Positions 30,682-34,592 of a DNA stretch of 34,592 nucleotides are shown in pieces (position 1 is the first letter of the stretch; each line of letters starts with the position of its first letter). This DNA comes from Pseudomonadota bacterium. GTDB lineage: Bacteria > Pseudomonadota > Gammaproteobacteria > Burkholderiales > Chitinibacteraceae. The stretch lies in contig JAPLQI010000120.1 in assembly GCA_026399755.1 (NCBI GenBank), positions 1 through 34,592 on the forward strand, written 5' to 3'. The notes below the pieces were generated by a model, which was given only the letters and a program-made list of their open reading frames with translations, did not search any database and had not been told where the DNA came from. The translations under genes and the position numbers were made by a program.

Positions 30682-31788
30682 ATGAGCGTCAATATCTCCC
30701 CAGTCCAAGAAATTATCGAAGAATTACGTGCCGGGCGCATGGTGGTGCTGGTTGACGAAGAAGATAGAGAGAACGAGGGCGATCTGGTGTTGGCGGCAGA
30801 TTTTGTGACGCCAGAGGCGATTAACTTTATGGCCAAGAATGGTCGTGGCTTGATTTGCCTGACAATTAATGCCGAGCGCTGCGCTCACTTGGGCCTTGCG
30901 CCCATGGTCCGCGCCAATGGCTCGAGTTTTGGGACTAACTTTACCGCCTCGATTGAAGCGGCCGAGGGCGTCACTACCGGTATTTCCGCGCATGATAGGG
31001 CTTTAACTATTAAAAAAGCCATTGCTTTTGATTCTAAAGCCAGCGATATCGTGCAACCGGGCCATGTCTTTCCGATTATGGCGCAGCCAGGCGGCGTGTT
31101 GGTGCGAGCAGGGCATACCGAAGCGGGCTGTGATCTTGCTGCATTGGCCGGTGTAACGCCTGCCAGCGTGATCTGCGAGATCATGAATGACGACGGTACA
31201 ATGGCCCGTTTGCCTGAACTTTTAGTATTTGCTGAACAGCATCAGCTAAAAATTGGTACTATCGCCGACCTGATTCATTATCGCAGCCGTACCGAGACGT
31301 TGGTGGAGTGCGCGGGGCGTCGAACAATTACGACGTTTGCAGGTGAATTTGAGCTGACGGTTTATCGCGACAAGCTCACGTCTGCCAGCCATTTAGCGCT
31401 GATTAAGGGCAAGCCTAGTAGAGACACCGAAACACTGGTGCGGGTGCATGAGCCTTTGTCGGTGATCGATTGGATGGATTTGGGCCAGACGGGGCATTCG
31501 TGGGATGTGAAATCTTCCCTAGAAGCAATTGCCAAGGCGGGCTGTGGTGTGATGGTGCTCTTGCACCGTGCTGAAGATGGTAATGATTTATTGGCTCGCG
31601 CCTTGCCGGAATTAGGCTTAAATGAAAATAAGAAATGGGATTTGCGCACTTATGGTATTGGTGCACAAATGCTAAAAGACTTAGGTGTGGGTAAAATGCG
31701 CTTATTGTCGCCAGAGCGCCGTATCCCGAGCATGACGGGCTTTGGTTTGGAAATTACTGGCTTTGAACTATCTCAAGGAAAAAAATAA
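30682..31788 (+). CDS. ribBA: 3,4-dihydroxy-2-butanone-4-phosphate synthase with degenerate GTP cyclohydrolase II domain
   Basis: A 368-residue protein. The N-terminal half (about 1-205) is an intact RibB domain: [16 protein letters not shown] (24-39), [17 protein letters not shown], and [17 protein letters not shown] with HTEAGCDLA. The C-terminal half resembles GTP cyclohydrolase II ([17 protein letters not shown] is retained), but the zinc-binding and GTP-binding block with its three cysteines is replaced by [19 protein letters not shown], with no Cys. The cyclohydrolase activity is therefore probably lost, and a separate ribA should exist elsewhere. ATG at 30682 with AAGG 8 nt upstream. 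It overlaps ribH as TAATG. Confidence 0.93.
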   Translation: MSVNISPVQEIIEELRAGRMVVLVDEEDRENEGDLVLAADFVTPEAINFMAKNGRGLICLTINAERCAHLGLAPMVRANGSSFGTNFTASIEAAEGVTTGISAHDRALTIKKAIAFDSKASDIVQPGHVFPIMAQPGGVLVRAGHTEAGCDLAALAGVTPASVICEIMNDDGTMARLPELLVFAEQHQLKIGTIADLIHYRSRTETLVECAGRRTITTFAGEFELTVYRDKLTSASHLALIKGKPSRDTETLVRVHEPLSVIDWMDLGQTGHSWDVKSSLEAIAKAGCGVMVLLHRAEDGNDLLARALPELGLNENKKWDLRTYGIGAQMLKDLGVGKMRLLSPERRIPSMTGFGLEITGFELSQGKK

Positions 31789-32261
31789 TGAGCGTCGCTG
31801 CAAATATTCCTTTTATTGCACCTAATCTTGCAGGCAATGGTTTACGGATCGGTATTGTAATGAGCCGTTTTAATACGCCGGTTTGCGAAGGTTTACGCGA
31901 TGCTTGCGTTGCAGAACTTAAAACGCTGGGCGTGGCTGAGCAAGATATGCTGATCACCACCGTGCCGGGCGCTTTGGAAATACCTCTCGTTTTGGCTGCG
32001 ATGGCCGAATCAGATCGTTTTGATGCACTGATTGCTTTGGGCGCAGTGATTCGAGGCGAAACTTATCATTTTGAGCTGGTTGCCAATGAATCAGGCGCCG
32101 GTGTAAGCCGTATTGGACTCGATTACGGTATTGTCGTGGCAAACGCCATATTAACCACTGAAAACGACGAACAAGCAGAAGTCCGTGTGCTCGAAAAAGG
32201 CACAGATGCTGCGCGTGTCGCCGTAGAAACAGCGAATTTATTAAAGGCATTACAAGCATGA
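31788..32261 (+). CDS. ribH: 6,7-dimethyl-8-ribityllumazine synthase
   Basis: A 157-residue lumazine synthase, the penultimate riboflavin enzyme. [45 protein letters not shown] (with the catalytic His) and [10 protein letters not shown] are all present. The ATG shares a base with the ribBA stop (TAATG), and its stop overlaps nusB as ATGA. The product normally forms a hollow shell or pentamer. Confidence 0.97.
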   Translation: MSVAANIPFIAPNLAGNGLRIGIVMSRFNTPVCEGLRDACVAELKTLGVAEQDMLITTVPGALEIPLVLAAMAESDRFDALIALGAVIRGETYHFELVANESGAGVSRIGLDYGIVVANAILTTENDEQAEVRVLEKGTDAARVAVETANLLKALQA

Positions 32262-32725
32262 CCGAAGAAGTAGCAAAACCAAAATCATCCCGCCGCCGCT
32301 CACGCGAATTTGCTGTGCAAGGTGTTTATCAATGGCTGCTGGCTGGCGACACGTTTAATAATATCGAAGCCTTCTTGCGTGAAAGTAACACCAGTTTCTC
32401 TCGTGCAGACGAAAAACTATTTCGTGCCATCTTGTTCGGCGCAATCAAGGATATGAAATCCTTGCAAGATGCGATTGCACCTCACGTTGATCGTCCTATG
32501 GATGAAGTCAGCATGGTAGAAGCCGCGGTATTGTGTGTGGCGGCTTATGAAATTATTTCCATGCCTGAAACACCGTACCCAGTAATTATCAATGAAGCAA
32601 TTGAGTTGGCAAAAACATTTGGCGGCTTAGATGGGCATAAATTTGTGAATGGCGTGCTGGATAAATTAGCAGCACAAGTGCGCAGCGAAGAAGTCAGTGC
32701 AGGCCGCGCTAAACGTCATGGTTAA
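32258..32725 (+). CDS. nusB: Transcription antitermination factor NusB
   Basis: A 155-residue all-helical RNA-binding protein that works with NusE in rRNA antitermination. The N-terminus [22 protein letters not shown] and C-terminus [31 protein letters not shown] are typical. It overlaps ribH by 4 nt (ATGA), the usual ribH-nusB linkage. A strong terminator follows. Confidence 0.97.
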   Translation: MTEEVAKPKSSRRRSREFAVQGVYQWLLAGDTFNNIEAFLRESNTSFSRADEKLFRAILFGAIKDMKSLQDAIAPHVDRPMDEVSMVEAAVLCVAAYEIISMPETPYPVIINEAIELAKTFGGLDGHKFVNGVLDKLAAQVRSEEVSAGRAKRHG

Positions 32726-32741
32726 TGAGGTTTAGTTTGAT

Positions 32742-32770
32742 AAAAAGACGGGCCTAGCCCGTCTTTTTTT
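32742..32770 (+). terminator. Rho-independent terminator after nusB
   Basis: GACGGGC (32747-32753), loop CTA, GCCCGTC (32757-32763), then seven T. A-rich flanks extend the pairing by a few bases. It separates ribBA-ribH-nusB from thiL-pgpA. Confidence 0.92.
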
Positions 32771-32833
32771 GCTTACAATTCTGAGAAAAATGCCCGTGTT
32801 GTATCTTAATCTTCTAGTGGATTTGAAAACGCT

Positions 32834-33793
32834 TTGAACGAATTCGATCTGATTGCTCATTATTTCAAGCGCCCCGCCAAAAATGCAGATTTAGGTGTGG
32901 GGGATGATGCTGCCCTCGTGTCGGTTGCTGCGGGTCATCAGTTGGCGATCTCTGCCGATATGTTGGTTGAGGGAAGGCATTTTTTCCCTGATGCCGACCC
33001 CGAGCGCTTGGGGCGCAAAGTGCTGGCGGTTAATTTGTCCGATCTTGCGGCAATGGGCGCAACGCCGAGCTGGTTTACGCTATCGATCGCGCTGCCAAAA
33101 ATTGACGAACCTTGGTTGGCTGCATTTAGCCGAGGCTTGCTGGCGATGGCCGATGAATACGATATCTCGCTGATCGGAGGGGACACCACCCGCGGCCCGC
33201 TGACGATCGCCATTCAAATTGCAGGGAGTCTGCCTCGCGGGCAAGCACTGCTCAGGAGTGGTGCAAGACTTGGGGACGAAATATGGGTGTCTGGCCCCTT
33301 GGGTGAGGCGGCGGCGGCGGTAATGCACCGTAGTGGCCGAGTAAGCTTGGCTGACAATATTGCAGCACGTTGTGACTTGCGTTTGGATCTACCTACACCA
33401 CGTATCGCCTTAGGCCAGCGCTTGCGCGGCATTGCCAGCGCCGCTTTGGATATCTCGGATGGCTTATTGGCTGATCTGCGGCATATTTGTGAGCAGTCAG
33501 CTTGTGGTGCTGAAGTTTGGCTGGATTCCGTGCCCTTTGCTGAAGACCTTGCGGCCTTGCCTGATGCGCTGCGGCAAGAGGCGATACTGGCAGGAGGGGA
33601 TGATTATGAGCTGTGCTTTACGGCTTCACCCGATCAGCATAAGGCGATTATTTCCCGAGGGGTCGAGCTCGATTTAGGGCTTACTTGCGTTGGAAAAATA
33701 ATTCACGGAGATATAGTGCAATTACTTGATGCCAATAAGCAGCCTTTACCCATTACTTTTCATGGATTTGATCACTTTGCCTATGAGTCATAA
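32834..33793 (+). CDS. thiL: Thiamine-monophosphate kinase
   Basis: A 319-residue kinase that makes thiamine diphosphate from thiamine monophosphate. GVGDDAALV (about 22-30), NLSDLAAMGATPSWF (about 68-82), ISLIGGDTTRGP (about 113-124) and SAALDISDGLLADL are characteristic. The start is a TTG: no in-frame ATG or GTG is near, and the TTG gives the conserved N-terminus NEFDLIAHYF. It overlaps pgpA by 11 nt. It follows a terminator, so a promoter must lie in the 63-bp gap or some read-through must occur. Confidence 0.94.
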   Translation: MNEFDLIAHYFKRPAKNADLGVGDDAALVSVAAGHQLAISADMLVEGRHFFPDADPERLGRKVLAVNLSDLAAMGATPSWFTLSIALPKIDEPWLAAFSRGLLAMADEYDISLIGGDTTRGPLTIAIQIAGSLPRGQALLRSGARLGDEIWVSGPLGEAAAAVMHRSGRVSLADNIAARCDLRLDLPTPRIALGQRLRGIASAALDISDGLLADLRHICEQSACGAEVWLDSVPFAEDLAALPDALRQEAILAGGDDYELCFTASPDQHKAIISRGVELDLGLTCVGKIIHGDIVQLLDANKQPLPITFHGFDHFAYES

Positions 33794-34292
33794 ACAAGCC
33801 CCCTTAGTGCGCCCAACATGGCGTTTTTTGCTCGTTCATCCTGCGCATTTTATTGCTTTTGGTTTTGGTAGCGGTTTGGCAAAGAAAGCCCCAGGTACGT
33901 TTGGTACGATCGCAGCCTTGCCGCTCTACGCCATTCTCATGCAATGGCTTTCCCCTTTTGCAATTGCGTGGCTTTGCCTGCCCGTATTTCTGATCGGCTG
34001 CTGGGCGAGTGAAGTGACTGGTAAAACTTTGGGCGTGCACGACTATGGCGGCATCGTGATCGATGAGATTGTGGCGATGTGGTTGGTGTTGCTGTTTGTG
34101 CCTGTTACGGTAGCAGGCTGGGCTCTGGCTTTTGCTCTGTTTCGGATCTTCGATATTCTTAAACCTTGGCCCATTTGTTGGTTTGATCTAAGGGTGCCAG
34201 GAGGGATAGGCGTCATGATCGATGATATTTTGGCTGCGGCTTATTCAATTTTGGCGATATTGGCTATTCAGCATTTTTACCCCTTTGGGTGA
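33783..34292 (+). CDS. pgpA: Phosphatidylglycerophosphatase A
   Basis: A 169-residue inner-membrane phosphatase that makes phosphatidylglycerol. FGFGSGLAKKAPGTFGTIAALPLY (residues about 24-47), ASEVTGKTLGVHDYGGIVIDE (with the HD/DE residues of the active site) and FRIFDILKPWPI are PgpA hallmarks; four hydrophobic segments are visible. The ATG at 33783 overlaps the thiL stop; an ATG at 33762 is possible. It ends convergently against the PEP-CTERM gene, stops being adjacent. Confidence 0.94.
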   Translation: MSHKQAPLVRPTWRFLLVHPAHFIAFGFGSGLAKKAPGTFGTIAALPLYAILMQWLSPFAIAWLCLPVFLIGCWASEVTGKTLGVHDYGGIVIDEIVAMWLVLLFVPVTVAGWALAFALFRIFDILKPWPICWFDLRVPGGIGVMIDDILAAAYSILAILAIQHFYPFG

Positions 34293-34293
34293 T

Positions 34294-34503
34294 TCAAGCG
34301 TTGGTAAAAGTCTTGCGCCGACTAGCAAGTAAAACGATCACTCCCATTCCTAGTAAAGCATAGGTTTCAGGTTCTGGAACGGGTGTGGTAAAGGTGGCGG
34401 TATACATCAAATTTGTCGAAGATAGATTTGCCCATGTTACGGGGGATAAGAGCAATCCTATCAACTTAAGCCGCTTGCCTTTATTCAAGGCATGCGGCAA
34501 CAT
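34294..34503 (-). CDS. Very short PEP-CTERM protein
   Basis: A 69-residue protein made almost only of sorting signals. An N-terminal signal-peptide-like stretch (KRLKLIGLLLSPVTWA, residues about 10-25) is followed by about 17 residues, then the PEP-CTERM tripartite signal: VPEPETYALLG, a hydrophobic helix (LGMGVIVLLA) and the basic end SRRK. PEP-CTERM proteins are cut by exosortase and are usually secreted surface proteins much longer than this. It may be a mini protein or the remnant of a larger gene that has lost its middle. The ATG lacks a strong ribosome site. It is convergent with pgpA with 1 nt between stops. Confidence 0.6.
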   Translation of the reverse strand: MLPHALNKGKRLKLIGLLLSPVTWANLSSTNLMYTATFTTPVPEPETYALLGMGVIVLLASRRKTFTNA

Positions 34504-34592
34504 CTTTAATCAATCGCAACTCACTGATTTATAATTACAATATGATTAAGCGCCTTAACTGACATAATTGGTAATTTATCGACTCTTTTGCA

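Overview
The window reads as a chromosomal segment of a betaproteobacterium, most likely in the Neisseriales (Chromobacteriaceae/Iodobacter-like). That placement rests on protein similarity as I recall it and on the rib-nusB-thiL-pgpA order; I could not run a search. GC looks intermediate. No rRNA, tRNA, CRISPR array, prophage or transposase gene was seen.

Left part (1-9160) is ordinary chromosome. It holds a minus-strand DUF3299/DUF2796 pair (probable zinc-related periplasmic proteins), a low-molecular-weight protein tyrosine phosphatase, and a UPF0016/GDT1 cation exporter behind a well-formed yybP-ykoY manganese riboswitch. A purine-salvage group follows (NCS2 purine permease, apt, a hypoxanthine-guanine-type phosphoribosyltransferase), then a divergent CorA-like protein, glyA and nrdR.

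The riboflavin locus is split. ribD, a small zinc-ribbon gene and ribE lie at 9.3-11.3 kb; ribBA, ribH, nusB, thiL and pgpA lie at 30.7-34.3 kb, all on the plus strand. Between the halves, on the minus strand, sit a small secreted protein gene and an approximately 18-kb aryl polyene (APE) pigment cluster (12,282-30,336).

The APE cluster runs right to left: chain-length-factor-like ketosynthase (ApeC), lysophospholipid acyltransferase (ApeD), two ACPs (ApeE, ApeF), membrane protein ApeG, an acyl-activating enzyme fused to a dehydratase (ApeH-ApeI), a GT2 glycosyltransferase and an LpxL-type acyltransferase (ApeJ functions as two genes), an MIO-type aromatic ammonia-lyase, thioesterase ApeK, LolA-like ApeL, MMPL exporter ApeM, an 89-residue membrane protein, a flavin-dependent halogenase-like enzyme, a DUF3261 lipoprotein (ApeN), then ApeO, ApeP, ApeQ and ApeR. 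Most junctions overlap (ATGA, GTGA or TAATG), which implies translational coupling. The inferred pathway is: the lyase makes a cinnamate or coumarate starter, ApeH loads it on an ACP, ApeO/C/R with ApeQ and ApeP/I build the polyene, the halogenase decorates the ring, and ApeD/J/K/L/M/N attach the product to a lipid and move it to the outer membrane. A lyase plus a halogenase, with no methyltransferase visible, suggests a product closer to xanthomonadin or flexirubin than to the E. coli APE.

Intergenic gaps in and around the cluster are rich in dispersed repeats: two direct copies of an approximately 240-bp repeat, several CACAGAG/CACGGAG inverted-repeat elements, a cloverleaf-like palindrome nested in one of them, and a REP-like inverted repeat. 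The right edge ends with a tiny PEP-CTERM protein gene convergent with pgpA.
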